Shown piece after piece: positions 41,434 through 50,670 of a stretch of DNA of 64,000 nt. The notes below the pieces were generated by a model. It made no database searches. It was not told the origin of the DNA and saw only the letters and a program-made list of their open reading frames with translations. The stretch lies in contig AP017608.1 in NCBI GenBank assembly GCA_002356515.1, positions 16,492 through 80,491 of the forward strand, given 5' to 3'. Numbering within the stretch: position 1 is the first letter of the stretch; the number at the start of each line of letters is the position of its first letter. This DNA comes from Mesorhizobium loti. GTDB lineage: Bacteria > Pseudomonadota > Alphaproteobacteria > Rhizobiales > Rhizobiaceae. The position numbers and the translations under genes were made by a program.

Positions 41434-42681
41434 ATGGCGGCCGCTCGCGGGCCAACGCAGCGACAGAAAAAACAACAAGATCCGCCAAGCGTGAGTTCGT
41501 ACCATTTTTCCGTGCAGGTCATCAGTCGCTCCAACGGCCGCTCCGCAATTGCTGCGGCGGCCTATCGGTCCGGCCAGCGCCTCATCGACGAGGGGAGGGG
41601 TTCTGTCGCTGACTACAGCAGGCGCCGCGGCGTGGTTAGCGCCGAGATCCTGGCGCCGGAGGGCAGTGCCTCGTGGCTTAGTGATCGGCAAAGGCTGTGG
41701 AACGGCGTGGAGCGCATGGAGAAGCGGGCCGATGCCCAGCTGGCCCGCGAGATCAACCTTGCCCTGCCTCATGAAATTCCGGAAAGCGCGCGGCTCGATC
41801 TGGTGCGAAGGTTTGTGCGCGAGCAATTCGTGGCCTTGGGGATGGTTGCCGACGTCGCCATCCACAGGCCAGTGCCGGAAAAAGGCGATGACCCGCGTAA
41901 TCATCACGCGCACATCATGCTGACCATGCGCCAGGCTACCGCAAGCGGCCTCAGGCCGGTCAAGACACGCCAGTGGAACAGCGACAGCCAGCTGCGCCAT
42001 TGGCGCGAGCAGTGGGCGCGCTACCAGAACGCGATGTTGCGCGACCGCGCTCCGGCGCCGGTGCGGGAGGTGGACCACCGGACCCTGCCGCAGCAACGGG
42101 AAGCCGCTCGCCGGCGTGGCGATCGCGCCGCCGCGCTGGCCTTGCACCGGCTGCCGGAATTGCATGTCGGGCCGCGCGCGATGAATGCGGTGCGTCGCGG
42201 CTATGTGCCGGCAAGCCGGGATCGGGTCACGCGGGGCCGACCTGCCCGTAGGGCAGGGGTAGCCGCGCCACGGCACCGGCAGAGCCGCGTTGTTCGCTAC
42301 AGCCGGATCGACACCGGCACCCGCTTCCAGGCCAATCTCGCGCGGCTGCGGCACAATCTGGACCGGACGGACCGCGTCTTGGTGCGTTACCAGGCGCGGG
42401 CCGCTCGCCTGAGGTCGCTTCACCACGTTGCGGGGCGCAGGGCGTTGCGAACCGGGAAACGTCCGATGAAGCCTGCTTCAGTTGCTGGGCCGCGGCCGCG
42501 GCCGCGCCGGCGTTCCCAGCTCGCGGCGTTCATCCGCGAGCTTGAGCGGCTGATCGCGATGCTGTTTGGCCTGCGCGAGACGCAGCTGCAGCGTCGGCAT
42601 CGGCTCAGTCGCTCAATCGGCTTTCGTCAGACATATGACAGGAACCGGGTCCGCGGGCGAGGACGCCGGCGATCACGCTGA
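41434..42681 (+). CDS. MobA/MobL-family relaxase (relaxase 1)
   Basis: 415 residues from ATG 41434; GTG 41491 (SSYHFSVQVISRSNGRSAIAAAAYRSGQRL) would give the canonical family N-terminus, so the true start is open. Seen: the tyrosine-containing motif I region AAAAYRSG, LPHEIP, and the three-histidine motif III NHHAHIMLTMR. It nicks one strand at oriT and stays bound to the 5' end during transfer. The C-terminus is very arginine-rich, as for DNA binding. It converges on and overlaps by 9 bp the coupling-protein gene. Length is shorter than the 700-1000 residues of relaxase-helicase fusions. Confidence 0.88.
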   Translation: MAAARGPTQRQKKQQDPPSVSSYHFSVQVISRSNGRSAIAAAAYRSGQRLIDEGRGSVADYSRRRGVVSAEILAPEGSASWLSDRQRLWNGVERMEKRADAQLAREINLALPHEIPESARLDLVRRFVREQFVALGMVADVAIHRPVPEKGDDPRNHHAHIMLTMRQATASGLRPVKTRQWNSDSQLRHWREQWARYQNAMLRDRAPAPVREVDHRTLPQQREAARRRGDRAAALALHRLPELHVGPRAMNAVRRGYVPASRDRVTRGRPARRAGVAAPRHRQSRVVRYSRIDTGTRFQANLARLRHNLDRTDRVLVRYQARAARLRSLHHVAGRRALRTGKRPMKPASVAGPRPRPRRRSQLAAFIRELERLIAMLFGLRETQLQRRHRLSRSIGFRQTYDRNRVRGRGRRRSR

Positions 42682-44187
42682 CGAAGCTGGAGGGTTCTCG
42701 GGGGCCGCGTCCAACCACAGATCCCACAAACCGCGCCAGACCCGTTCCCGATAGTGACGTACCTTGCGCGCCAGGATGGGAAACGCCACGGCACCGCCCA
42801 TCATCACCAGGCAGTGGGTATGACGCATGCGCCGTATCTCGGAGGGATCGTAAAGCAGACGGCCGCTTTCGCTCTGTCCAGCCTGCTGCTGGTGGCGGAG
42901 CAGTTCGGTGCTGGCCTGCGAGGTCCCGCGCGACCGGGACATGATGGTGGTCCGGCCGATCGTTTCGGCGAGCTCCTGGGCCGTCGCGTTGTCGTTCACG
43001 TTGAACGCAACCTGGCAGCCGGATGCGGCCAGGAATGAGGACGCCGAGTCGGCGCCGTAGATGCGCCGCAGCTGACCGAGATCCTGGAGGACGAGCAGGG
43101 TGCGGGTATAAGCCCGGAGGTAGCCGATGCCTTGCTCCAAGGCATCCAGGCGCCCGAGGGCCGCAAGCTCGTCGATCAGCAGCAGGGGCTTGTGACGGGG
43201 CCGCGGCAGCGTCTTGCCGCGCACGGCTGCGGCAAGCGCGCAGCCGATCATCAGGCGCAGAAACGGCTGGTAGATCTTCAGCTTGTCCTCGGGCACCACC
43301 ACGAAAACCGAGATGACGCCGGTATGCATCTGCATCAAATCGAAATCCGAGCGGGCGGTGAGAAAGCCGCCGATGCGATCTGGCGACCAGAACTGCAGCG
43401 TTTTGGCAGTGTTCTTGATCACCGACCGGGTTTCATCGTGATCCAGGCCGGCCAGGGTGATGCGCGCTTCCTCCTCGACCAGGCCGTGACCACAACTGGC
43501 CATCAGTTCCAGCTCGTGAGCAAACCCGCTGCTGCCAAGCGTGATGATCTGGCGAACGGTCGCCAGCGTCCACAGCGGCGGCGGCCGGGTGCGAATGACA
43601 TAACCGATGATCATTGCAATCATTTGCCGGGCACTGGTGTCCCAATGGCCGTCGGCAGATTCAGGGATGACAAGCAGGTCGGCCAGTGCGGCGATGTCGT
43701 CGGCCTCGTGGTGGCTGCCGACGCGGATGAGGTCGAACGGGTTCAGGTGATGTGAAAGTTCGGGATGCTGCGCGTCAATGCGGAAAACCGGACCGAGCGT
43801 GGCCCGGAAACGTCCGGTGACGGCGAAGTTTTCGCCTTTGGGGTCGGTGCAGATGACGGAGCCCGGATGGTCGAGCAGATTGGGAATGACCAGGCCGACG
43901 CCTTTGCCGGACCCCATCGGGGCAAAGACGAGGACAGCCCCTTCGCCGCGGTGCCGGATAAAGCCGGTCCATTTCTTGGCGACGATCAGGCCGTGGCGGC
44001 GACCCCAGACGCCGGCGCGGAGGAGGTCAACGATATTCGCCCAGCGGGCCGAGCCGTGCGAGCGGAGCCGGCGTTGCAGCAGCCAGCGCATGAAGCGCCA
44101 GAGCTGCGTGCAGAGCCGCCGCAAAATCCAAAACGTACACCGCAGCGTGATGATGATCAGCCATCGGAACAAGCGGACGAAAAACAT
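42673..44187 (-). CDS. VirD4/TraG-type coupling protein (T4CP 1)
   Basis: 504 residues. A short hydrophobic N-terminus (FFVRLFRWLIIITLRCTFWILRRL) is followed by Walker A FAPMGSGKGVGLVIPN, CTDPKGEN, and Walker B LLLIDELAALGRLDAL; QDLGQLRRIYG is the usual C-terminal ATPase segment. It links the relaxase-DNA complex to a type IV secretion channel in the inner membrane. It is shorter than typical TraG (about 600) and has at most one or two membrane helices. It is convergent to relaxase 1. Confidence 0.92.
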   Translation of the reverse strand: MFFVRLFRWLIIITLRCTFWILRRLCTQLWRFMRWLLQRRLRSHGSARWANIVDLLRAGVWGRRHGLIVAKKWTGFIRHRGEGAVLVFAPMGSGKGVGLVIPNLLDHPGSVICTDPKGENFAVTGRFRATLGPVFRIDAQHPELSHHLNPFDLIRVGSHHEADDIAALADLLVIPESADGHWDTSARQMIAMIIGYVIRTRPPPLWTLATVRQIITLGSSGFAHELELMASCGHGLVEEEARITLAGLDHDETRSVIKNTAKTLQFWSPDRIGGFLTARSDFDLMQMHTGVISVFVVVPEDKLKIYQPFLRLMIGCALAAAVRGKTLPRPRHKPLLLIDELAALGRLDALEQGIGYLRAYTRTLLVLQDLGQLRRIYGADSASSFLAASGCQVAFNVNDNATAQELAETIGRTTIMSRSRGTSQASTELLRHQQQAGQSESGRLLYDPSEIRRMRHTHCLVMMGGAVAFPILARKVRHYRERVWRGLWDLWLDAAPENPPASSA

Positions 44188-44462
44188 GCCGGACGTTCGT
44201 TGCCGGAGGCGGACAGGTCAATGGCGATTGCCCACCGGAGCGGCGGCGGAAGGTGCAAAGAAGGGGGAAGCCGCCCGGTTGCGCGGCAAGGTGTAATTGT
44301 CAGACATAACCAGAAGGGGAGCGTCCACAAGCGGCATAACGACCGGAACCCAAGCAAAGCTCAAGCGAGACCACCTGCCACTGCTTTAATATTTCTGCTG
44401 CCACAATTGAATGTGACAGTATTTTTTGCTCCATGGGGCCGGGCGTTTTATCGGGGGATTCG
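44188..44462. promoter_or_regulatory. Divergent intergenic region between the two coupling-protein genes
   Basis: About 275 bp with promoter-like AT-rich stretches near 44380-44430. GGGGG precedes the start at 44463. It presumably drives both T4CP genes. Confidence 0.4.
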
Positions 44463-46760
44463 ATGAAAGACTGGCTGAAGGGTTTAGGCACCAAGCTTGT
44501 TGATGCGGGACGAGCGAAAATTGAAGATGAAAAGCAAAGGCGAGCGGAGCCACAGCTAACCGACGACGAAAAGCGGTTGTTTGGTCGCTTTTTGGATGTC
44601 CAGGAGCATTTCCACCAGATAGCAAAGGATGGCTTGCCTGAAAGGCCCCAGTCCGAGACGGCACGCAATCGACGCGAAATTCGTGCGCTCCTCACTCATC
44701 CAGCCTTCGACGCAGCAGTCCGTGACGCAGAAAAGCGGAAGAAAGAGACCCTCGAACGGGAGCGAAAGCGGCGTGAGGACGAAGCCCGTATCGCCCGGGA
44801 AAATCGCCAGCGTGAGCTGGCTGCTGATCTCGCCAGAATTGACGCCTACTACGGCAACGAGCTGAATTCGTATGAGCTGCGGCTTCAGGAAGCCTATGAC
44901 AGCCTCGACACCAAGTCGAAAGGCAATATGGCGGAATTTTTCCTGGAGGCCCGCGACGGTCAGAAAATAGGCAGTGACAACAATGCGACCAGCTTCCAAG
45001 GGATAGCCTTTGAACTCGCGTTCGACGCGACAAGAATGGCCAAATCCAAAAAGCTGTTTTCCGACGGATTGGCGAATTCCAAGCTGGTCAGAACCCTGCG
45101 CGATATCCCCGAGGGTCAACGCGCTATCATGCGACTTTCCGAAATCCTCCAGGTCCTCGGCTTAGCCACACGAATCGAGGTTTACAGTGTCGCCCTCCCA
45201 ATGCTGTGGAACGAGGGGAAAACCCAGCTCACCACGCCAAGCAATCTGTCGACACCCACGGAAAAGGCAGCCTTCAAGAAAGCGGTCACGCACCTGATCG
45301 AGACGCGGTTTGGGACGCCCGAGAGCGCTGCCGAACTGGTTCAGGGCAAATGCCGCTCTGTCCTCGATGGCAAGGGAGACTCGGAGGAGAAGGCCGTGCT
45401 CAATCGCTACCTTTACAGCGGCACCCGCTGGCTCACCTCGGACGGCATCAAGCCGCTGATTCCGAATGGTGTCACCGACAAGGCCCTGCGCCTGGGCGCT
45501 TTTGCGGACGGCAAAGAGCTGTTTTATGACCGCAACGAGAGCCTGATCACCATCGCACCACCGGGCACGGGCAAGTCGACGTCGCATGTGTTGCGCAATC
45601 TGCTTTATCTCAACGGCCCGGCCGTCGTCCTGGACATCAAGGGCGATATGTTTGCCGCCACGGCCGACTGGCGTGCGGCGCAGGTGGGCAAGGTTTACCG
45701 GTTTGCTCCCAATGACCGCGACACCTCGCTGCGCTTCAATCCGCTCGACTTCATCTCGACGGATCCCGATGAAGCTTACGAGGAATCCGAGCGCCTGGCG
45801 GAGTTGCTCACTGTGCCCGCCGAGGAGGGCGAATACTTCGACGAGCGAGCCATACAGGTCATCCGTGCCATGGTGCTTTACGTGGCGCTCACACGGACCG
45901 GCGCTGAACGCTGCATGGAATCCGTGCTGGACCTGCTCAGCGGGGTCAACAACGACCCGCTGGCCGCGGAACGCGCCGGCCAGCCAGGTGAAGAAGATGC
46001 GCCATTCAACGCACTGATCTCCGACTTGATGATGCATGAGATGCCGACCCTGCGGCGCATGGGCAGCTCGCTCAACAAGATGCCGGACAAGCAGCGGGAA
46101 GGGGTGTTTGATACGGCGCGCACCAAGCTCAAGGTCTGGGAGTCGCCGGCGATCGCGCGGCTGACGCGCGAGACGACATTCCGGCCTGCAATGTTGCGCG
46201 GCGAGCGGGCGACCCTCTACCTGTGCGTGGAGCTTGGCGACATCAAGCGATTTGCCTCGGTGCTCCGCGTGCTGCTCGGCAGCTGCATCAGCACCTTGTG
46301 CAAGGGCACGCCTGTGCCGAATGCCGAAACGGTGACCTTCTTCCTCGACGAGCTGCCGCGCCTCAAGCGCATGGATGTGGTCGAGGAGGCACTAGACGTT
46401 GGGCGCGGATTTGGCGTGCGGCTGTGGATGTTTGCGCAGAACATCGGGCAGCTCGAGACGGCTTACCCGAATGCCAAGGGGATGGTCGGCAATTGCCTCG
46501 CGCAGTGTTACATGAACCCGGATGCCGAGCGCTCGAAATGGCTTTCGAGCCATCTCGGTGTCCGGCGCGGCCTGCTCGACGGAAGCGAGCGGCCACTCGT
46601 GGAATCCTTCGACCTGACCGGGCACGACTACGCCGACAAGGTCGTGGTCATGCTCAACGGCATGGACAATGCCGTCCTCACCAAGCGTCCTTACTACGCC
46701 GACCCGGAAGCCATGCAACGCGTGCAGAAGGCTCCTGAAGTCGCGGCGTTGGCGGGCTAA
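44463..46760 (+). CDS. VirD4-like ATPase with coiled-coil N-terminus and no evident membrane anchor (T4CP 2)
   Basis: 765 residues. The first about 330 are charged and helical (residues about 75-130 form a long coiled coil rich in KRKKETLERERKRREDEAR), with no clear transmembrane segment. The ATPase core follows: Walker A APPGTGKSTSHVL, VLDIKGDMFA (TraG/VirD4-like), Walker B TFFLDELPRLKRMD, and FAQNIGQLETAYPNAKGMVGNC. The core is that of T4CPs, but the build differs from T4CP 1. It lies upstream of relaxase 2 and its oriT in the same direction, so it probably serves that relaxase. Confidence 0.85.
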   Translation: MKDWLKGLGTKLVDAGRAKIEDEKQRRAEPQLTDDEKRLFGRFLDVQEHFHQIAKDGLPERPQSETARNRREIRALLTHPAFDAAVRDAEKRKKETLERERKRREDEARIARENRQRELAADLARIDAYYGNELNSYELRLQEAYDSLDTKSKGNMAEFFLEARDGQKIGSDNNATSFQGIAFELAFDATRMAKSKKLFSDGLANSKLVRTLRDIPEGQRAIMRLSEILQVLGLATRIEVYSVALPMLWNEGKTQLTTPSNLSTPTEKAAFKKAVTHLIETRFGTPESAAELVQGKCRSVLDGKGDSEEKAVLNRYLYSGTRWLTSDGIKPLIPNGVTDKALRLGAFADGKELFYDRNESLITIAPPGTGKSTSHVLRNLLYLNGPAVVLDIKGDMFAATADWRAAQVGKVYRFAPNDRDTSLRFNPLDFISTDPDEAYEESERLAELLTVPAEEGEYFDERAIQVIRAMVLYVALTRTGAERCMESVLDLLSGVNNDPLAAERAGQPGEEDAPFNALISDLMMHEMPTLRRMGSSLNKMPDKQREGVFDTARTKLKVWESPAIARLTRETTFRPAMLRGERATLYLCVELGDIKRFASVLRVLLGSCISTLCKGTPVPNAETVTFFLDELPRLKRMDVVEEALDVGRGFGVRLWMFAQNIGQLETAYPNAKGMVGNCLAQCYMNPDAERSKWLSSHLGVRRGLLDGSERPLVESFDLTGHDYADKVVVMLNGMDNAVLTKRPYYADPEAMQRVQKAPEVAALAG

Positions 46761-46942
46761 CGGGGCCCCCAGGGCCAGGGCGCTAGCTCCCTGATGGGAG
46801 CATCGGCCTGGCCCGCGCTATCCACGCCCGTACTGTCACCAACCGGGGCAGGGGCGTGGCGTGCTCGACCCGCTTCGCTTTGGTCTTTGCTCTGCCACTC
46901 CGTTGCCTTCGATGATGGCCGGTGCTAAAGCGTGGATAGCGG

Positions 46943-46976
46943 TAGAGCGCACTTATGGGTTTGCCTTGCAAACCCG
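46943..46976 (-). other. Putative oriT-2 with adjacent hairpin (RSF1010-like layout)
   Basis: The reverse strand reads GGGTTTGC-AAG-GCAAACCC (46958-46976) followed directly by ATAAGTGCGCTCTAC (nic core at 46945-46956). An inverted repeat next to TAARTGCGCYCT is exactly the layout of RSF1010-type oriT. It sits 29 bp before the relaxase-2 start. Confidence 0.75.
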
Positions 46977-47004
46977 TGCCTCACCCCCACCCCGAGGTAA
47001 CTGC

Positions 47005-49248
47005 ATGGCCATCTATAGCCTGCGTCACCAGCCGATCGGGAAGTCCACGCAGGCGCGCCCGTTCACCTCGGCCGCGCATGTGCGCTACATCATGCGCCGT
47101 GGTGCTGTCGGCCGGATCGAAGCCGCTCGTATGCCGGCCACAAAGGGCAGGGCTGCGAGGTTCATGCAGCTTGGGGAGGAAGCGGATCGCAAGAACGCCC
47201 GCGTGGCAGACAAGCTCTTGCTGGCGTTGCCGCGCGAACTCGATGCCGAGCAGAGGGCGCAGCTCGTCCGGGACTACGCCGAGGACGTGACGCGAGGCCG
47301 TGCGCCATGGCTGGCGGCCTTCCATGACAAGGGGAAGGACGAGCAGAACCCCCACGTTCACCTGGTCGTGCGCGACCGGGATCCGACCACGGGCAAACGT
47401 GTCGCTGGACTAAGCGAAAACGGCAGCACCGAACGCTTGCGGGCTCTTTGGGAGGATCATGCGAACCGGGCTTTGGAAGGGGCAGGGCGGGCAGAGCGCA
47501 TCGACCGGCGCACGCTGAAGGCGCAGGGGATTGACCGGGCGCCAACCATTCACGAGGGGCCGAGAGCCCAGCAGATGGACAGACGCGGCGTGCAGCCGAA
47601 AAGCCAAGTCCGCAATCGGCGCAATGCGCCGGGCTCGCGTTCGCCGGCGCGGGCCGTCAACTATCCGGCCATTGATGAAGGGCGCTCACGCCCCGCCTAT
47701 AATCGGGCGCTGGGGACGCAAGAGACCGAGGCGAGTTTCTGGGCGGCCATTCATGCAGACAAGCTCAATGAGGAGATGGAGCATCTCCGCAATATCCATA
47801 ACCCGCCGGCGTCAGTGGACGTCCAGCGGCCGCTTGGCCCGCTTGGCGCCCGTCAATTCCTCGCCCTCAATCACAAGTTTCCGGATACGACCGCTCGTTT
47901 CGGCGCGCTCACGAATGCCGCGCTCGTCCCAGGCGAGCCGCCTGGCCTCGATACGCGCCAGGCCGTTTTCAAACCAGCGTCCGACGAGAAGCCAGGAAGG
48001 GAGCCGCATCAGAATGGGTCCTACCCCCTCCGGCAGGAGTTTGACCCATCGGGCAATCCTCGAAATCACCCTCAAAGCATGAATGAGAAACCATCATCTG
48101 GAAAGCAAAAAACCATGGATGACAAAGATAAACTTCTCGAAATGCACAAAAACGACCTGCTCCAGAAACAGTTTAACCACGACAAGACCGGGTCTTTGCT
48201 TGATTCGACCATGAAACGGGCTTTTCTGGACCCGGATGCTGCTATGAAAAAAATGAACCAGTACGCGGAAAAGGAAAACAGCCGGGAGGCCCTGTACGAT
48301 AAATTGGCAGACAAGAAGCAGGTTTTCGGGCGCCGTCCCGGCAGCATCCTGTCGCAGGAGGGCTATATGCCGGGCGCCGAGGCGAAACGCCGTGACGCCG
48401 ACATCGCCCGGCAGCAGCTGCCCAGCGTGCTGCGCAACGCGGACCGCAACAAGGCCGAGCTGGCAAACTCGGAAAAAGCGTACCGGGATGCGCAAGCGCG
48501 CTACCAGCCGGTTGGCGGGGGTGGCGGCCCGGGAGAGGGCCAGACGCCGCAGCCTCAGAGCCCTAATGCGGGCGGCGCGGGAGGTGGACCGCAGGGCGGC
48601 CAGACACCACCGCGGCCGAGTCCGTCAGCGCAGCCGCAAATGCCCAAGCCACAGCGGCCGCCGGAACAGAGCTCCGAAGTGCCGCCTATGCCTGGGAACG
48701 CCAATGCTCCTCGGCAGGAGGCCCGGCCGGCGCAGCACGACAAGGACCAGCAGAACAACGACGCCCGGCGGCGGATGATGGACCAGATGCCCGATCGGCG
48801 GGCCGAGGCTCCGCAGCATGCTCCCAAAATTCAACCGCAGCCGGCCGGCCTGCCTCAGCAGGTTTCCGGCGGACCTGGGATGCCGGCGATCAAGAAGACG
48901 CCAGAGCAGGGGCCGCAGCCTGCGCACCACGACAAGGACCAACAGAATAACGACGCCCGGCGGCGGATGATGGACCAGATGCGCGATCGGCGGGCCGAGG
49001 CTCCGCAGCATGCTCCCAAAATTCAACCGCAGCCGGTCGCCCAGCCTCAGCAGGCTTCCGGCGGACCTGGGACGCCAGCGAACACGAAGACGCCAGAGCA
49101 GGGGCCACAGCCCGCGCACCACGATAAGGACAAACAGAACAATGATACCCGCCGCCAGATGATGGATCAAATGCGCGACCGGCGCGCCAGGGAAAAGGAG
49201 GTTGAGAAACAGAAGGGGAAAGCCAAGGGTGTCGGGGTCGGCGAATGA
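47005..49248 (+). CDS. MobA/MobL-family relaxase 2 with Pro/Gln-rich repeated tail
   Basis: 747 residues from ATG 47005 (GAGGTAA upstream). The relaxase domain occupies about the first 200 residues: ARPFTSAAHVRYIMRR, LALPREL, and the His-triad NPHVHLVVRDRD with HxH. The middle is helical; the last about 230 residues are Pro/Gln/Gly-rich with three tandem 64-residue repeats (HDKDQQNND.RR.MMDQM.DRRA at about 578, 642 and 706). The DNA period is exactly 192 bp. Different from relaxase 1 in both domain sequence and tail. Its stop overlaps the next start (ATGA). Confidence 0.87.
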   Translation: MAIYSLRHQPIGKSTQARPFTSAAHVRYIMRRGAVGRIEAARMPATKGRAARFMQLGEEADRKNARVADKLLLALPRELDAEQRAQLVRDYAEDVTRGRAPWLAAFHDKGKDEQNPHVHLVVRDRDPTTGKRVAGLSENGSTERLRALWEDHANRALEGAGRAERIDRRTLKAQGIDRAPTIHEGPRAQQMDRRGVQPKSQVRNRRNAPGSRSPARAVNYPAIDEGRSRPAYNRALGTQETEASFWAAIHADKLNEEMEHLRNIHNPPASVDVQRPLGPLGARQFLALNHKFPDTTARFGALTNAALVPGEPPGLDTRQAVFKPASDEKPGREPHQNGSYPLRQEFDPSGNPRNHPQSMNEKPSSGKQKTMDDKDKLLEMHKNDLLQKQFNHDKTGSLLDSTMKRAFLDPDAAMKKMNQYAEKENSREALYDKLADKKQVFGRRPGSILSQEGYMPGAEAKRRDADIARQQLPSVLRNADRNKAELANSEKAYRDAQARYQPVGGGGGPGEGQTPQPQSPNAGGAGGGPQGGQTPPRPSPSAQPQMPKPQRPPEQSSEVPPMPGNANAPRQEARPAQHDKDQQNNDARRRMMDQMPDRRAEAPQHAPKIQPQPAGLPQQVSGGPGMPAIKKTPEQGPQPAHHDKDQQNNDARRRMMDQMRDRRAEAPQHAPKIQPQPVAQPQQASGGPGTPANTKTPEQGPQPAHHDKDKQNNDTRRQMMDQMRDRRAREKEVEKQKGKAKGVGVGE
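48736..49190. repeat. Three tandem 192-bp coding repeats in relaxase 2
   Basis: Repeat starts at 48736, 48928 and 49120 (spacing 192 bp each). Units one and two are full and nearly identical; unit three is partial and more diverged. The length is a multiple of three, so changes in copy number keep the frame. Confidence 0.9.
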
Positions 49249-49463
49249 CGGACGATTTATCAGTGGTGGGCGAACCGAAAGCGCAAGGCGACGCCTACCG
49301 CCTAGAGCGCATGGACAATGGTTGCGCCACACCTATTGCGATATTCTATTCCGCGGCAGAGGCATTGGCCGTCTTGAGCTGCTTGGACGACGGTTACCGC
49401 TTGATGCTCGGCGACAAGCGAGTGTGGCCTGGATCCGGCCGTCATGACGAAATTGCCGGTTAG
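49245..49463 (+). CDS. Small hypothetical protein coupled to relaxase 2
   Basis: 72 residues; ATG 49245 overlaps the relaxase stop (ATGA). Contains a CLDDGYRLMLGDKRVWPG segment typical of a small beta-rich protein. Not recognised. Translational coupling supports it being real. Confidence 0.6.
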   Translation: MTDDLSVVGEPKAQGDAYRLERMDNGCATPIAIFYSAAEALAVLSCLDDGYRLMLGDKRVWPGSGRHDEIAG

Positions 49464-49669
49464 GCACCTACGATCCGGGCACGAAAGACCGGGCTTTTTC
49501 AGCTGCGCTATGCATCTGACTGCGACAGGCTGAATTTTCTGCCTATTTCATGAGCATCCTCTCTTATGAGAGCCACGCTGCACAATATTTTCATGCGACA
49601 TTGCCACTGACGACGACCACATCGCCCGCGAGGGCGGTTGGCCCTCACCGGCCAACAAAGGAACCATCA

Positions 49670-49867
49670 ATGCCTGAAATCACGTTTGATCCCGCCGGCG
49701 GAACCATCGAGGACTATTTCAAGAATGCCGAGGTGCCGAAAACCGCCGCGTTGACGGCACGGCTCCGGAAACTGGATAACAAGGTCCCGCGCAACCCTGT
49801 GACGGTCGCCGATATCGACCGACTTATCGAGAGAACGAACGCGCACTACGCAAAACGCCGTCGCTGA
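49670..49867 (+). CDS. Small hypothetical protein
   Basis: 65 residues from ATG 49670 with AAAGGAA upstream. The helical, basic C-terminus (VPRNPVTVADIDRLIERTNAHYAKRRR) could bind nucleic acid. A terminator follows directly. Not recognised. Confidence 0.6.
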   Translation: MPEITFDPAGGTIEDYFKNAEVPKTAALTARLRKLDNKVPRNPVTVADIDRLIERTNAHYAKRRR

Positions 49868-49879
49868 GGGGGCGCGTCT

Positions 49880-49905
49880 GCCCGGCTCCGGCCGGGCTAT
49901 TTTTG
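49880..49905. terminator. Rho-independent terminator
   Basis: GCCCGGC-TCCG-GCCGGGC followed by TATTTTT ends the gene at 49670-49867. The stop of the opposing small gene overlaps its right arm. Confidence 0.8.
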
Positions 49906-50106
49906 GTTTCCACCAGGATCCAGTTTTGCCCGGATCTTGGCGATCGCCTTCATGATGGTGTCGGCGGCTTGCCGGTCCAGGGCGATGTCTAGGAGGCCTT
50001 CCGTTGTCCGGATAGAGAGGATGCCGAGGGTGCCTTTCTCGTCCGTCGCCGTGCCGACATGAATTTCGGTCGGCACGAAAGGCCGTGCCTTTTCCACACG
50101 CTTCAT
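49897..50106 (-). CDS. Small hypothetical protein
   Basis: 69 residues from ATG 50106: FVPTEIHVGTATDEKGTLGILSIRTTEGLLDIALDRQAADTIMKAIAKIRAKLDPG. It looks like a complete small alpha/beta domain. The frame extends upstream only to a TTG at 50139. Not recognised. Confidence 0.55.
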   Translation of the reverse strand: MKRVEKARPFVPTEIHVGTATDEKGTLGILSIRTTEGLLDIALDRQAADTIMKAIAKIRAKLDPGGNQK

Positions 50107-50316
50107 GGGTTTCTCGCGTCGCTGGGCGGCTTCCGACAATCACGCACCAAAGCGCTGTGTTCAAGCGAACTCTGAGCTTATGGCTTAGACAGGCCCCGTT
50201 TCTTGTCTGGGAGCGTCACCTCATCGCCGAAAATTGCCGTCCTTCCGCGATGGTTCAGCTCAAACGCCATGGCAATTTCCTTTGACAGGAAATAGGAAAA
50301 AGGTCCTACTCTTACT

Positions 50317-50571
50317 ATGCGGCCATATTGGATGAGAAGGTTAGACTACGAACTTGCGCTAGCAAAGCGCCGCCCGTGGAGAGATTGGCCAGGATGGTTC
50401 TGGTTTCACATGGTCAAACGACCCTACTATGCATACATGCTGCACCGTCGTCGGAAACTGGGAACCTATAGAGAAGGGATGCCACCCAGCGATACCGCGA
50501 CCCGCGTGCGAGGCGACATGCTGGCTGGCGCGCTGCCCGCCAAGCGCATTCCAAAAGACACGGTAAACTAG
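50317..50571 (+). CDS. Small hypothetical protein, basic and aromatic-rich
   Basis: 84 residues; YELALAKRRPWRDWPGWFWFHMVKRPYYAYMLHRRRK is rich in Trp, Tyr and Arg. AAAGGTCC lies upstream of ATG 50317. Possibly membrane-associated at its surface; not recognised. Confidence 0.5.
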   Translation: MRPYWMRRLDYELALAKRRPWRDWPGWFWFHMVKRPYYAYMLHRRRKLGTYREGMPPSDTATRVRGDMLAGALPAKRIPKDTVN

Positions 50572-50670
50572 TTCACGGGAACTCCGTTCCTAGGTTGCGT
50601 GGCACGCCATCCCGTCGCCGATCACCGGCTCCGCCACAGGAGGCGCGAGAAAACGCAGCGGTGAGCACAT

